Positions 40,579 through 49,660 of a stretch of DNA of 64,000 nt are shown here, piece by piece. Both the position numbers and the translations under genes were made by a program. The first letter of the stretch is position 1; the number at the start of each line of letters is the position of its first letter. Below the pieces are notes generated by a model. The model ran no database searches and was not told the origin of the DNA. It saw only the letters and a program-made list of their open reading frames with translations. Origin of the DNA: Saprospiraceae bacterium (GTDB lineage Bacteria; Bacteroidota; Bacteroidia; Chitinophagales; Saprospiraceae); the NCBI GenBank assembly GCA_022841745.1, contig JALHQW010000006.1, positions 39,192-103,191 of the forward strand, read 5' to 3'.

Positions 40579-43065
40579 CTAAAAATAAACCCTATACATC
40601 AAGTTTGGAAAGAAGCCAAACTGCGTCATATACCCCACCTTCCCTGGTTCATTTTCATCGTAAAACTCCATGATGCGGCCCTTGTTGTTCGTCAGGTTGT
40701 CGAGGTTGAGGAACAGCTCGTGGGTCGCACGGGGCTTGTTCCACTTGTAACTGGCCGACACTTGGATTTGGTAGGCATCCTCCAAGCTGTTTTCAAATGC
40801 TTTTGAATAATCCCAGACCTGCCCTTTTGCGGGGTCAACGGCGAGGTTGCCTTGGGCGTCCCGCAGCAGGGGGATGATTTTTCGGCCACCAGCCAGGTAC
40901 GCTTTGAAATTCAGACCGAGCGTCTGGTTCTTTTTGCGGCCAAGGCCGGGAAACTCCTTACCGCCGAGCAGGTTCACGAGGTAGTTGCCGTTGAAAGGCG
41001 TATTGCGTTCCTTGCCGTCAAGGGCGGTGTATTTCGACTCGTAGAGCGAGGCGTTCAGCATGAAATAATAGTTGCGGCTGAAGAATTTTTCGAGCGTTAG
41101 CTCTACGCCGTAGTTGCGGCCCTTGCCCTTGTTCACGAGGTCAACATAGCGGAAATCAAGCCCTTCCACCACCGTGGCAAAGTAGCTGGTATCGAGGTTT
41201 TCCACGGGCAGGTCGTAGAGGCGCTGGTAATAGGCTTCCAGCTTTGCCCGCAGGTTCTTCCCTATTTTTTGCTCAAAACCAACCACGAAATGGTCGGCTT
41301 TGAGCATGCCCAAGTCACGGTTCACCGCTGCGAAACTGCCGTCGGCTTGTTTCACTTTTGTAAAATAATGGTGGATGCTCTCCATCGTGCTGTGCATGCC
41401 GTAGCCAAGGCGGAGTGTGCTTTGCGGTGCCGCCTGCCATTCCACAGCGAGACGGGGTTCGAGGGTGCTTTGCGAGTTGAGCAGCAGGTTCATGTTGTGC
41501 AGGCCAGCCACCACTGAGAGGCGCTCGCTGGCCCGCCATTTCCACGAAGCGAAATTGCGGAGCGTACCCACGTTTTCATCGAAATCCACCAAACTGACCT
41601 GCTCACTACCTTCGCTTGGCCATTGGTTTTGTTGGAAATCGAAGGCAAAAAGCGTGTATTTCACGCCCACCTGCAATTTGTGGCGAGCGTTGAACTTGTG
41701 GTTGTAAGTCGTTGACAGCCTGTAAGTTGGCTTGCGTAAATCCCCCTCGAACTGTTGCCGGCGGCTGATGACCGAGTCACGCAGGTGCTCGTTGTTTTCA
41801 TCGTAAATTTTCACGATGCCCGCCTCGCTGATGTCGTCTTGGATGCGCTCATTGGAGTAGGTCAGGGAGGAGTTGAGCAGGCCCTTTTTGCCAAGGTTGA
41901 TGCTGTGCTTTAGTCCCGTGTTGAGCAGGTGCGATTTTTTGTCAAAATCATTGCGAAGCGTCGCCTCTACCGCATTGTCCCCGGGGATGACCCAGAGGGC
42001 GGGCGTCACATCCTCGAAACCAAAACTGCTCAGGCCGCCCATGCCATAGAGCGTGAACACGCCCATTTTTTGAGTCGGAAAAACCAGTTTGAAAGTCGCA
42101 TCCTGGAATTTCAGCACCCCTGAAAAATCGCCGAGCAGCCCCAATTGACTGAGCAGCCCTGCCGTCGAATAGCGATAATTTAGCAGAAATGACGGCCTAC
42201 CCACACCCCGACTGCCAACTGCCGACTGCCGACTGCCAACTCCAAGCGGCCCCTCCACCGTCAGCTCAGTCCCCAGCAGCCCGAAGCCGAAGACGCTTTC
42301 TACCTGTTCGTTGTTGCCATTGCGCAAGCGCACGTCGTACACCCCGGACAGCACATCGCCGAACTCAGCGGTGAAGGCCCCTGTGTGGAAGTCGCTGGCT
42401 GCCAACAGGTTGTTGTTGAGAATGCTGACCGAGCCGCCCACGGCGCTCTGGTCGCCGAAGTGGTTGGGATTGGTGATTTGCTCGCCTTCGAACCTCCACT
42501 GCACGTACTTGGGCGAGTTGCCCCGCACGATGATGTCGTTGGAGCCGTCCTGCGTGCTGGTGATGCCCGCAAAATTCGAGAGGATTCGACTGGGGTCGTT
42601 GAAGCCACCTGCATAGCGGTTGGTCTCTTCTGGAGAAATACTGCGGGCGCTGAGCATGGCCATTTCGTTCAGTGCATCGCCCTTGTTGCGGGTAGCGGTC
42701 ACAGTCACTTCGGCCATCTTCACAGCGGATTCTTGCATGAGCAGGTTCAATACTACCTCTTTGCCGCTGTTCACGACGATGTTCGGCACTTGAAGGTTTT
42801 CGTAGCCAACGTAGGATAACGCCAAGTCCGCCCTACCCACAGGCACGTTTTCGAGGCGGAAATTGCCGTTTTCATCCGTAACAGTGCCTGAAATCCCCTC
42901 TCCTCCAGGAGAAGGGCCGGGGGCGAGGTAGATGGTAGCCCCAATGAGCGGCAAGCGACTGTCCGCATCGAGCACACTGCCACGGATGGTCTGGGTGAGG
43001 GTCTGTGCGTAGGAAAGGGTAGTAAAAAGTAGAAGGATAAAAACTAAGCCGGATGATTTCTTCAT
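40579..43065 (-). CDS. TonB-dependent outer-membrane receptor with CarboxypepD_reg-like domain
   Basis: 828 residues. The signal peptide ends at SYAQ. A carboxypeptidase-regulatory-like domain (about 25-110) is followed by a plug (VTVTATRNKGDALNEMAM at about 120; DIIVRGNSPKYVQWRFEG) and the 22-strand barrel ending YRVYF. It is a TBDT of the type importing chelates or oligosaccharides; no SusD partner is next to it. Two repeat-derived insertions (residues 48-60 and about 275-290) lie in the frame. Confidence 0.93.
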   Translation of the reverse strand: MKKSSGLVFILLLFTTLSYAQTLTQTIRGSVLDADSRLPLIGATIYLAPGPSPGGEGISGTVTDENGNFRLENVPVGRADLALSYVGYENLQVPNIVVNSGKEVVLNLLMQESAVKMAEVTVTATRNKGDALNEMAMLSARSISPEETNRYAGGFNDPSRILSNFAGITSTQDGSNDIIVRGNSPKYVQWRFEGEQITNPNHFGDQSAVGGSVSILNNNLLAASDFHTGAFTAEFGDVLSGVYDVRLRNGNNEQVESVFGFGLLGTELTVEGPLGVGSRQSAVGSRGVGRPSFLLNYRYSTAGLLSQLGLLGDFSGVLKFQDATFKLVFPTQKMGVFTLYGMGGLSSFGFEDVTPALWVIPGDNAVEATLRNDFDKKSHLLNTGLKHSINLGKKGLLNSSLTYSNERIQDDISEAGIVKIYDENNEHLRDSVISRRQQFEGDLRKPTYRLSTTYNHKFNARHKLQVGVKYTLFAFDFQQNQWPSEGSEQVSLVDFDENVGTLRNFASWKWRASERLSVVAGLHNMNLLLNSQSTLEPRLAVEWQAAPQSTLRLGYGMHSTMESIHHYFTKVKQADGSFAAVNRDLGMLKADHFVVGFEQKIGKNLRAKLEAYYQRLYDLPVENLDTSYFATVVEGLDFRYVDLVNKGKGRNYGVELTLEKFFSRNYYFMLNASLYESKYTALDGKERNTPFNGNYLVNLLGGKEFPGLGRKKNQTLGLNFKAYLAGGRKIIPLLRDAQGNLAVDPAKGQVWDYSKAFENSLEDAYQIQVSASYKWNKPRATHELFLNLDNLTNNKGRIMEFYDENEPGKVGYMTQFGFFPNLMYRVYF
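42210..42244. repeat. Heptanucleotide tandem repeat inside the receptor gene
   Basis: The 7-bp units GACTGCC, AACTGCC, GACTGCC, GACTGCC and a partial AACTCC run in tandem. Because 7 is not divisible by three, gain or loss of one unit would shift the frame of the TonB-dependent receptor. Confidence 0.85.
42895..42928. repeat. Small G/C-rich palindromic repeat within the receptor's N-terminal domain
   Basis: CCCCTCTCCTCCAGGAGAAG continues into GGCCGGGGGCGAGG. It encodes the PGPSPGGEG insertion and resembles a dispersed intergenic element of this phylum (from memory), so an insertion event has been tolerated in frame. Confidence 0.5.
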
Positions 43066-43270
43066 TTCAATTAGGTTTTGAGTTTGAAAATTTCCGGCAA
43101 AGGTGAGGGGGCGGGGAGGTGGGGTTCATTGACTTTAGGTAAGAAATGATTTTCGATTGGATACAATTTGGGTTTGAACCATCGTGGAAAAGTATCACCT
43201 TTGTAAAATAATGATAGCTTAATCGATTAATGGTATTATCGGTTTGTTATCGTAACATAATTTATCCCAC

Positions 43271-43477
43271 ATGGCTTCAACAACCAAATTTGACAGTTTT
43301 AATGATTTAAAACTTAGCGAGGAGTCAAGGCTTGACGAGCCTTTAACTTCAAAGCGGAGACATGAGGAGTTTGAAGAATTTATAGCCATTTTACGGCAAA
43401 ATTATATCAGCAAGCCGAGTGAAAAATCATTACGCTTTGTAAAAAATGGACAGCAACTTAGCCAAAAACATACTTAG
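43271..43477 (+). CDS. Small protein upstream of a nucleotidyltransferase-like gene
   Basis: 68 residues, hydrophilic (RRHEEFEEFIAILRQNYIS), no signal peptide or known family. It overlaps the following gene by 32 bp. The overlap and pairing resemble toxin-antitoxin or nucleotidyltransferase/HEPN-type arrangements, but no such domain is identified. Confidence 0.6.
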   Translation: MASTTKFDSFNDLKLSEESRLDEPLTSKRRHEEFEEFIAILRQNYISKPSEKSLRFVKNGQQLSQKHT

Positions 43478-43955
43478 CGTTTGTAAAGTCTTCAACGCAC
43501 ATGAAGTTAAATGCATGATTGTTGGAGGAACAGCCGTAGCGCTGCATGGCTATTTTAGATACTCAATGAATCGGTTTGACGAATTGACAGACAAGCCAGA
43601 TATTGATTTCTGGTATCACCCTACCTATGAGAATTATTTCAGCTTGTTAAATGCCCTTAGTGAGTTGGGGCGAGATGTTCAGGCATATAAAAATGCAAAG
43701 TCGCCCAATCCGAAAAAATCTTTCTTCAAATTTGATTTTGTTGATTTCACGCTCGATTTGTTGCCAGAAATCAAGGCTCCGCTGAAATTCAGGGATTCTT
43801 ACAAGAAAAGAGAGTTTGTTAATCTAAATGGCATTGAGATTTCATTCATCTGTCTAGCAGATTTGATCCAAGACAAAGAAGCCGCTTCAAGGGCCAAAGA
43901 CTTGAATGATATCGAGCAGCTTAAGAAAATTAACAATGACGATTCCCCTTCCTAA
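43446..43955 (+). CDS. Nucleotidyltransferase-fold protein
   Basis: 169 residues. VGGTAVALHGYFRYS, KPDIDFWYHPTYENY and DFTLDLLPEIKAP give the GG...DxD...D pattern of minimal nucleotidyltransferases. It probably modifies a protein or RNA with nucleotides; such genes sit in abortive-infection or toxin-antitoxin pairs. The upstream 68-residue gene overlaps it. The glycosyltransferase starts 17 nt downstream. Confidence 0.75.
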   Translation: MDSNLAKNILSVCKVFNAHEVKCMIVGGTAVALHGYFRYSMNRFDELTDKPDIDFWYHPTYENYFSLLNALSELGRDVQAYKNAKSPNPKKSFFKFDFVDFTLDLLPEIKAPLKFRDSYKKREFVNLNGIEISFICLADLIQDKEAASRAKDLNDIEQLKKINNDDSPS

Positions 43956-43972
43956 ATCCGATTGATTCATCC

Positions 43973-45193
43973 ATGAAAATAGCAATTCTGACAATGGGCA
44001 CTCGTGGCGACGTGCAGCCTTACGCAGTATTAGGGCAGGCCCTCCAAGCACGGGGGCATCAGGTCACGCTGGCCACCGCCAAGAATTTTGAAGCATTGGT
44101 GAAATCCTACGGCATCGGGTTTGTGCCTGTGGAGGCCGATTTTCAGGCGGTGTTGGAGTCGGAGGAAGGCAAAAAAATGATGAAGGCGAACCCCTTTGCC
44201 ATCTGGCGCAACCTGAACACTTGGATTTATCCGTTGATTTTCAATTCGTTGTGCGAGTTTTATGCGCTGGCAAAAAACAGCGACAAAGTCATTTACCATG
44301 TGAAAACCTTGGCCGATAGCTTCGCCGACCAGTTCCCTGAGAAAATGGTCAGGGCCTCGGTGTTGCCCATCAACGAACCGACAAGCGAGTTTGCCAACCC
44401 CGCCCTCAGCGGCCTGCCCATCCCCCGATTTTTCAACCGAATCAGCTACACCCTCGCCAACCGCAGCATGGGCCTGCTGTCCAAGCCCATCGGTCAGTTC
44501 AGAGAACAATTTGGAATGGTGAATAGGTTTCAAGTGCCTGCAATCAGGAACATATACGGCATCAGCCCCAGTTTTCTACCTACACCAAAGGACTACCCAA
44601 GTGGCTCCAAGTTCACGGGTTTTTGGTTTGGGAAAAAGGAGGAAACCCTTTCTACGGATTTGCTGGACTTCCTCCAAGCTGGCGAACCGCCCTTGCTGCT
44701 CACCTTTGGCAGTATGCCCTTCAAGAGTAGGTTCGATTTGCAAGCCGCCATCCTGAAACTGACCCACACATCTGGCATTAGGATTATCGTCGTGAAAGGC
44801 TGGGGGCTTGAGCAAACGGAGCGACTTGAAGGCCATCCGGCCATAAAAGTGCTGACTGGCGCACCCTACGATGTGCTTTTCCCAAAAGTAAAAGCCATTA
44901 TCCACCACGGCGGCATCGGCACGACCGCAGAATGCTTGCGGGCGGGCAAGCCTTTCTTTATTTGCCCCATACTCTATCCGGTCGGCGACCAATGGTTTTG
45001 GGGGCAAGTGGCCCATCGTCAAGGTCTTGGCATCAAACCAATCCCCTTGAAAAAGATGACAGAAGCGCATTTTTTGCGGAGCGTGGAGCAATTGATTTCC
45101 AATCAAGCGCTTTATGAAAATGCAGCAATATTGGCAAAAAAAATAAATCTGGAAAACGGCGTGGAGGAAGCAGTGCATGTCATTGAAATTTGA
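43973..45193 (+). CDS. Glycosyltransferase family 1 (UGT/sterol-glucosyltransferase-like)
   Basis: 406 residues. The N-terminal domain starts KIAILTMGTRGDVQPYAVLG; the C-terminal nucleotide-sugar-binding region has PLLLTFGSMPFK and IHHGGIGTTAECLRAGKPF. The acceptor is probably a lipid, terpenoid or phenolic; no cluster partner defines it. It may share a transcript with the nucleotidyltransferase gene. Confidence 0.92.
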   Translation: MKIAILTMGTRGDVQPYAVLGQALQARGHQVTLATAKNFEALVKSYGIGFVPVEADFQAVLESEEGKKMMKANPFAIWRNLNTWIYPLIFNSLCEFYALAKNSDKVIYHVKTLADSFADQFPEKMVRASVLPINEPTSEFANPALSGLPIPRFFNRISYTLANRSMGLLSKPIGQFREQFGMVNRFQVPAIRNIYGISPSFLPTPKDYPSGSKFTGFWFGKKEETLSTDLLDFLQAGEPPLLLTFGSMPFKSRFDLQAAILKLTHTSGIRIIVVKGWGLEQTERLEGHPAIKVLTGAPYDVLFPKVKAIIHHGGIGTTAECLRAGKPFFICPILYPVGDQWFWGQVAHRQGLGIKPIPLKKMTEAHFLRSVEQLISNQALYENAAILAKKINLENGVEEAVHVIEI

Positions 45194-45249
45194 CGGAGTG
45201 GTTGTTCGGCCTGACCCGTATTTGTGAACTTTGATTCATTTGCCAATCC

Positions 45250-45257
45250 TACCTTTG
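45250..45257 (+). promoter_or_regulatory. Candidate Bacteroidota -7 element
   Basis: TACCTTTG is an exact TAnnTTTG match 16 nt before the start of the SH3-domain gene. A TTTG at about 45230 could be the -33 element, but the spacing is not ideal. Confidence 0.45.
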
Positions 45258-45273
45258 CCAAAATTACATTTCA

Positions 45274-46149
45274 ATGAAATCAATCTTCTTCCTTCTTGCC
45301 TTTTGCTTCGCAACACTCCCCCTCACCGCCCAGTACATCCCCGACCCTTGGATGCGATACGAAGGCACCCTCGAAGGCTTTGTCATTGACAGTCAATACT
45401 TTACGATGGTGACAGATGCCAATTTGCGGGACAAACCCGGCACCGATTCCAAGGTGCTGACCAAGCTGCCCATTGGCACCAAACTGACCATGCTCGAAGT
45501 TGCGGAGCAGACCTACTCGCAGCGGGGCGTCACTTTGCCTTGGGTAAAAGTGAAGGCTCACCTTTCGGCTGGCGCAACGGAAGGCTACCTCTGGGGCGGC
45601 TTCCTCGCCCTTGCCCACATCCAGACGCCGGACGAGGAGTACATGCCCAACCGGGGCGTGCTCTACCTGACCGGGCCATCCGCCTACGACAGTACCAAGC
45701 ACCAACTGACCGTGCAGGTGCGTGCCGCAAAGGATGGCAAGGAACTGGCCAAAGCGGAGTTCAACACCACTGGAGACCTCAGCTACTACCCCAGCTTCGG
45801 GGTGGATTATTCGCCGTTTCAGGGCGTGAAGGCGCTGCTCTACGTCAACTATTACTATCCCGCCTGCGGCTACCCATCTGGCGACAACTTGCTTTTTTGG
45901 AAAGAAAACGGGGAACTAACCAAAGTGCTGGAAACTTCCTCTGTTTCAGATGGTGGCGTTTTTTACAGTTCCGAGCAATACGTCCTGCCCACCGATAAGG
46001 GTGGCATTGGCAACCATGTAATGGTCGTGAAGGACGAGGCGGAGTTCGAGGAGAAGGGCAATGACTTGGTGGTGAGCAAGCAGACCTACCAAGTGACGCT
46101 GTACAAATGGACGGGGAAGAAATTGGCGAAAGTGAAGTCGCTGAAATAG
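45274..46149 (+). CDS. Secreted SH3-like-domain protein
   Basis: 291 residues. The signal peptide ends near LTAQY. A bacterial SH3 domain lies at about 48-110 (VTDANLRDKPGTDSKVLTKL and LPWVKVKAHL). The C-terminal 180 residues form a beta-rich domain without a recognised family. SH3b domains bind cell-wall peptides; the role is unknown. It converges on the Crp/Fnr gene 6 nt away. Confidence 0.8.
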   Translation: MKSIFFLLAFCFATLPLTAQYIPDPWMRYEGTLEGFVIDSQYFTMVTDANLRDKPGTDSKVLTKLPIGTKLTMLEVAEQTYSQRGVTLPWVKVKAHLSAGATEGYLWGGFLALAHIQTPDEEYMPNRGVLYLTGPSAYDSTKHQLTVQVRAAKDGKELAKAEFNTTGDLSYYPSFGVDYSPFQGVKALLYVNYYYPACGYPSGDNLLFWKENGELTKVLETSSVSDGGVFYSSEQYVLPTDKGGIGNHVMVVKDEAEFEEKGNDLVVSKQTYQVTLYKWTGKKLAKVKSLK

Positions 46150-46155
46150 GCGGCG

Positions 46156-46788
46156 TCACTTCTGCATAATCCTTTTCCTAATCCTGCTTAGCGACTCCGG
46201 CGTGACGCCGAGGAAGCTCGCCAACTGGTATTGCGGTACCCGGTCGAGCAGGTCGGGGCGGGTCTGAAGGAGGTTCAGGTAGCGCTCCTCTGGGCTGGAT
46301 GTGATGTAGTCGGCCAGCACCTCTTGGCTTTTCTGCAATTCCTTTTCCACACCCATCCGACTAAGGGTTTCCATGCGGGGCATTTGCTGAAAAAAATTTT
46401 GTTCGTCCTCTGGCCGTCCCTCTACCATGGTGCAGTCCTCGTTACAGACAAGGTAGAATTTGACGGGCTTGTTATCAAAGGAAGAGGTGGAACTCACAGG
46501 CATTCCTTCGGTGAAGAAATGGGTCGTTTTTTCTTCGCCATCCATCAAGAAATACTGCCGGACACAGCCTTTCAACACAAAAAAACAAGTGTTGCTGATT
46601 TGCCCCTCCTTCACCAATATCTTACCTTTTTCATAGGTTTTTACTTTCACCAATTCAATTATCGTTTGAATTTCCTCATCAGTCAGGGGAGCTATTTGTT
46701 TGACGAAGTCAATGAGCACTTGGTAGGCAGGGGTGATGCTTTTTTTAGCGGGCAGTTTCGATGGATTGGGCAGTACAGTTTCTATCAT
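46156..46788 (-). CDS. Crp/Fnr-family transcriptional regulator
   Basis: 210 residues. The cyclic-nucleotide-binding fold (about 40-140, with GKILVKEGQISNTCFFVLKG) is followed by an HTH (VPQYQLASFLGVTPESLSRIR). The residues that contact cAMP in CRP are not conserved, so the effector is unknown, as for many Bacteroidota members of this family. It is not adjacent to the regulon's promoters. Confidence 0.9.
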   Translation of the reverse strand: MIETVLPNPSKLPAKKSITPAYQVLIDFVKQIAPLTDEEIQTIIELVKVKTYEKGKILVKEGQISNTCFFVLKGCVRQYFLMDGEEKTTHFFTEGMPVSSTSSFDNKPVKFYLVCNEDCTMVEGRPEDEQNFFQQMPRMETLSRMGVEKELQKSQEVLADYITSSPEERYLNLLQTRPDLLDRVPQYQLASFLGVTPESLSRIRKRIMQK

Positions 46789-46890
46789 GGCTCAGATGGA
46801 TTTTTAAGTGTGCAAATTTAGGCTTGCCACAACGGGTCGTTTCAAATATTCGACTAAATTGGTGGAAATGCGCATAATCAGGCTTTGGGG

Positions 46891-48318
46891 TCATCCTTCA
46901 AGGAACTGCCGAAGCTCGATTTCCACGTCCACGATTTCCTGTGAATAGGCATTGGGGGTTATTCCGTGGTTGGTAATAAAAGTCAAGAACACTTGCTTTT
47001 TTGTTCCGGTCATTTCGATGAAGCGCTGCCGCAATGCCAACAGATGCTGGTACTCCTCCTTGCCGATGGTGTAGGCCGAGGCGTGAAACTTGATTTCACA
47101 AAGGTTGATGCAGTTGTCCTTTCGGTCAATCAGGAGGTCAACCTGAAAACCAGGGCTGACGGGGGTGGCTGGCATCCGAAGGCTGGAATATTCGGTGTAA
47201 ACTGCTGCAATTCCCATTGCTTTTTTAATGTCATCAATATGCTTGTGGCAAAGCGTTTCAAAAGCGTAGCCTGACCAAACCTTATAGGATTGGCTTTCAG
47301 CTAATTGCTGCCAAATGCCCGGCGAATACTTCCTGTTCTGTTTTAAAAAAGCGTGGTAAAAAATGCAGAACTCATCCACCAAGCGAAAGTTGGAGCCCCT
47401 TTTTAGCCTGCCAAAAGCCGTGTTTTCCTCAACGAAATCGGAAACCAATAGCTCCGACATAGCCCGGCCATAGCTGCCATTCTGCTGCTTTAACCCAAGC
47501 TGTTTCAGTATATCGGCATGGCTAAGCCCATGTTGCCTTCCTGCCAGTACTTCAACGATGGCAAGATGCAAAGCAGCATTGCTGAACAGCGCCTGAAAAA
47601 GGTTGTTGTATTCGTTGTGTAGGACGCCCGTTGGCGCAAAGCAGATGCGCTCGATTGCAGTAGGGAAACTCTCGCCCCGGCGCAAGTTTTCAAGGTAGTA
47701 CGGAATACCTCCAAGGGCCATGTAAACTTTTGCCAAATCTTGTTGGGTGAAATTGAGGCCCATGCTGACCAAAAAGGCATTGGTTTCCGCTATTGTGAAG
47801 GGTTTCAAGTGAATGTTCTCCGTAATACGGTTGTGCAGGCCCCCTGGGTCGTTCACCACTTTATTGATGACCCAAGAAGTTGCCGAGCCGCATATTACGA
47901 GGATAAAATTGGATTCTTTTGAAAGGTAGTCGTTCCAAAAATGTGCGAGTAGCTGAACGAAGCCCGATCTTGGAGTGTCCACCCAAGGCAATTCATCAAT
48001 AAAAATGACGTGCTTCCTTTCCTTTCCCAAAGTTTTCAGGTGGGATTTCAATTGTAAGAAAGCATCCTGCCAATTAGCTGAAACCTTCGGCAAATTTGAC
48101 CCATTGTACTCCGCTAGCTTGCTGCTGAAATTAACCAATTGGGCTTCCATGCTGCCTTTTTGGATGCCTGTCATGCTAAAGCAATACCTTTCCTTTAAAA
48201 GGCTGTCAATCAGGTACGTTTTGCCGACCCGTCTCCTGCCAGTTACTGCTAAGAACTCCGATCGCCCAGACGACAGCAAACGTTCAATCTTCTGTTTTTC
48301 AATTTTTCTGCCAACCAT
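46891..48318 (-). CDS. AAA ATPase with C-terminal PD-(D/E)XK-like domain (DUF234 type)
   Basis: 475 residues from the ATG at 48318 (MVGRKIEKQ); the longer frame is the translated operator region. Walker A GRRRVGKT, Walker B HVIFIDELPW and sensor CGSATSWV are present. The C-terminus (DLLIDRKDNCINLCEIKFH) has the D...ExK pattern of a restriction-like nuclease fold. These archaeal-type ATPases are mobile and often of unknown function. Two tandem dyads precede the gene. Confidence 0.88.
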   Translation of the reverse strand: MVGRKIEKQKIERLLSSGRSEFLAVTGRRRVGKTYLIDSLLKERYCFSMTGIQKGSMEAQLVNFSSKLAEYNGSNLPKVSANWQDAFLQLKSHLKTLGKERKHVIFIDELPWVDTPRSGFVQLLAHFWNDYLSKESNFILVICGSATSWVINKVVNDPGGLHNRITENIHLKPFTIAETNAFLVSMGLNFTQQDLAKVYMALGGIPYYLENLRRGESFPTAIERICFAPTGVLHNEYNNLFQALFSNAALHLAIVEVLAGRQHGLSHADILKQLGLKQQNGSYGRAMSELLVSDFVEENTAFGRLKRGSNFRLVDEFCIFYHAFLKQNRKYSPGIWQQLAESQSYKVWSGYAFETLCHKHIDDIKKAMGIAAVYTEYSSLRMPATPVSPGFQVDLLIDRKDNCINLCEIKFHASAYTIGKEEYQHLLALRQRFIEMTGTKKQVFLTFITNHGITPNAYSQEIVDVEIELRQFLEG

Positions 48319-48326
48319 TTTTGGGT

Positions 48327-48424
48327 TATATTTGGTAATAAGTAGCAAAATTAACCACTTAACACCAAATATAGGCTTATATTTGGTAATAAGTGCCAAA
48401 AAAAATGACTTAATACCAAGTATA
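48327..48424. promoter_or_regulatory. Two tandem dyad-symmetric operators upstream of the AAA ATPase gene
   Basis: Copy 1: TATATTTGGTAATAAGT (48327-48343) and ACTTAACACCAAATATA (48357-48373), 15 of 17 complementary. Copy 2: the same left arm (48378-48394) and ACTTAATACCAAGTATA (48408-48424). Period 51 bp. They lie directly before the ATG and probably bind a dimeric regulator. Confidence 0.75.
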
Positions 48425-48689
48425 AGGCGTTTAGAGGCCAAAATTTATCACCCCCGCTCGTTTCAACGCCGCATTTTCATAAAACTCGCCATCCAGTCAA
48501 ATGTCAAAAATATAACCTATGACACTATCTTGGTGTCGTTTTTCGATAAAAACTGACAAAATCCTCTTTTTGATTAAAAATTTTTGTTTTAAAATTTGTT
48601 TATTTCAAACAAGTCAAACATCTTTGTGCCAAGTTTTGATAGTAAATGAACATTCTACCACATAAACACATTTTATTAATGTGTTATGA

Positions 48690-49580
48690 ATGGCTACAAC
48701 ATCAAAACGAGCGCCAACTGAAGTCAAATTGTTTTCATCATCTAATTCTGTTGCGATGGAACTACAAATCTTGGTTAGCAAAAAAGGCACAAAAGTCGTT
48801 TTGGCGTCAAGCCTGCACGCTGCACTCGGTTTGCCGAACAAGCAGTACGCCGCCAACATCCGCCATTGGCTGAGCGACATTTATCAATTCCATGATGGCA
48901 TCCGCAAGGCTGAGCATTTCAAGGATTTCGCTCGGCGGCAAAGCAAGGAAGTGGTGGTGGATGACTACTACCTCTCCATAGAATTTGCGAAGCTCATCAC
49001 CCTCGGCTCCAAGAGCAAGGTTAAGCTGAAATACGCCACTTGGCTGCTCGGCCACGAAGACCCCAATGAAAAAAGCGATCTTTTCTCGGTGGAGCAGGTG
49101 CTTGCCGTCATGGAGCTATCAAAAGTAATGGGTCTCGTCTCTTGTCAGACCGCTTGCGAGCAAAAGCACTTGGAAACCTACGAGGAGCGCAACAATGGCA
49201 GCGCAGCCAACTGGTGGAACTTCCGTTCGAAATTGCTCGGTTATTCCACCGAGAAGCTAAAAGAGGCCATGCTTGCCCAAGGCAAAAAGCCTGAGGGAAA
49301 GTCGCAACGCCAAATGCTGATGCAGGTTGACAAGCACGAGATGGTGCGCACGGCAGTCATTGACCTTTTCATGGCGCTCGGCAAACCTGAACACTATGCT
49401 CAACACCTCGGCCAGTTGGCAAAAGCCTTCGCAAAGGAAATGAACGTGGAAATTTTTGACGATAGAAATACTTCGCCTGCTTTTTTGCCCAAATTGAACG
49501 GTGAACTGGCGGAGGAGGTAAAGGATATAAGCAAGATGCGCTACCTCCAAAGGTGGGAGGGGCTGAAAATGGCAAGTTAA
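48690..49580 (+). CDS. Phage-antirepressor-like protein
   Basis: 296 residues, no signal peptide. ASSLHAALGLPNKQYAANIR and HWLSDIYQFHDGIRKAEHFK resemble AntA/AntB N-terminal domains of phage antirepressors; the C-terminal region (SKMRYLQRWEGLKMAS) is unassigned. No phage structural genes are near, so it may be a remnant or a domesticated regulator. A 29-bp hairpin follows the stop. Confidence 0.55.
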   Translation: MATTSKRAPTEVKLFSSSNSVAMELQILVSKKGTKVVLASSLHAALGLPNKQYAANIRHWLSDIYQFHDGIRKAEHFKDFARRQSKEVVVDDYYLSIEFAKLITLGSKSKVKLKYATWLLGHEDPNEKSDLFSVEQVLAVMELSKVMGLVSCQTACEQKHLETYEERNNGSAANWWNFRSKLLGYSTEKLKEAMLAQGKKPEGKSQRQMLMQVDKHEMVRTAVIDLFMALGKPEHYAQHLGQLAKAFAKEMNVEIFDDRNTSPAFLPKLNGELAEEVKDISKMRYLQRWEGLKMAS

Positions 49581-49585
49581 ATTCA

Positions 49586-49658
49586 GGGATGAGGCATTAG
49601 GAATGAGGGATGATAGGCGCAGTTCCAATATCATCCCTCATTCATCATTCCTCATCCC
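49586..49658. terminator. Repeat-word hairpin between convergent genes
   Basis: The left arm 49586-49614 and right arm 49630-49658 pair over 29 bp with three mismatches. They are built of the word GGGATGAGG/GAATGAGG. The hairpin fills the space between the stops at 49580 and 49661. Confidence 0.8.
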
Positions 49659-49660
49659 TC

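Noticed and set aside
48319-48441. N-terminal extension of the AAA ATPase with repeated ITKY peptides
   Set aside because: The repeated peptides are the translated tandem dyads; the Walker region fits the ATG at 48318.
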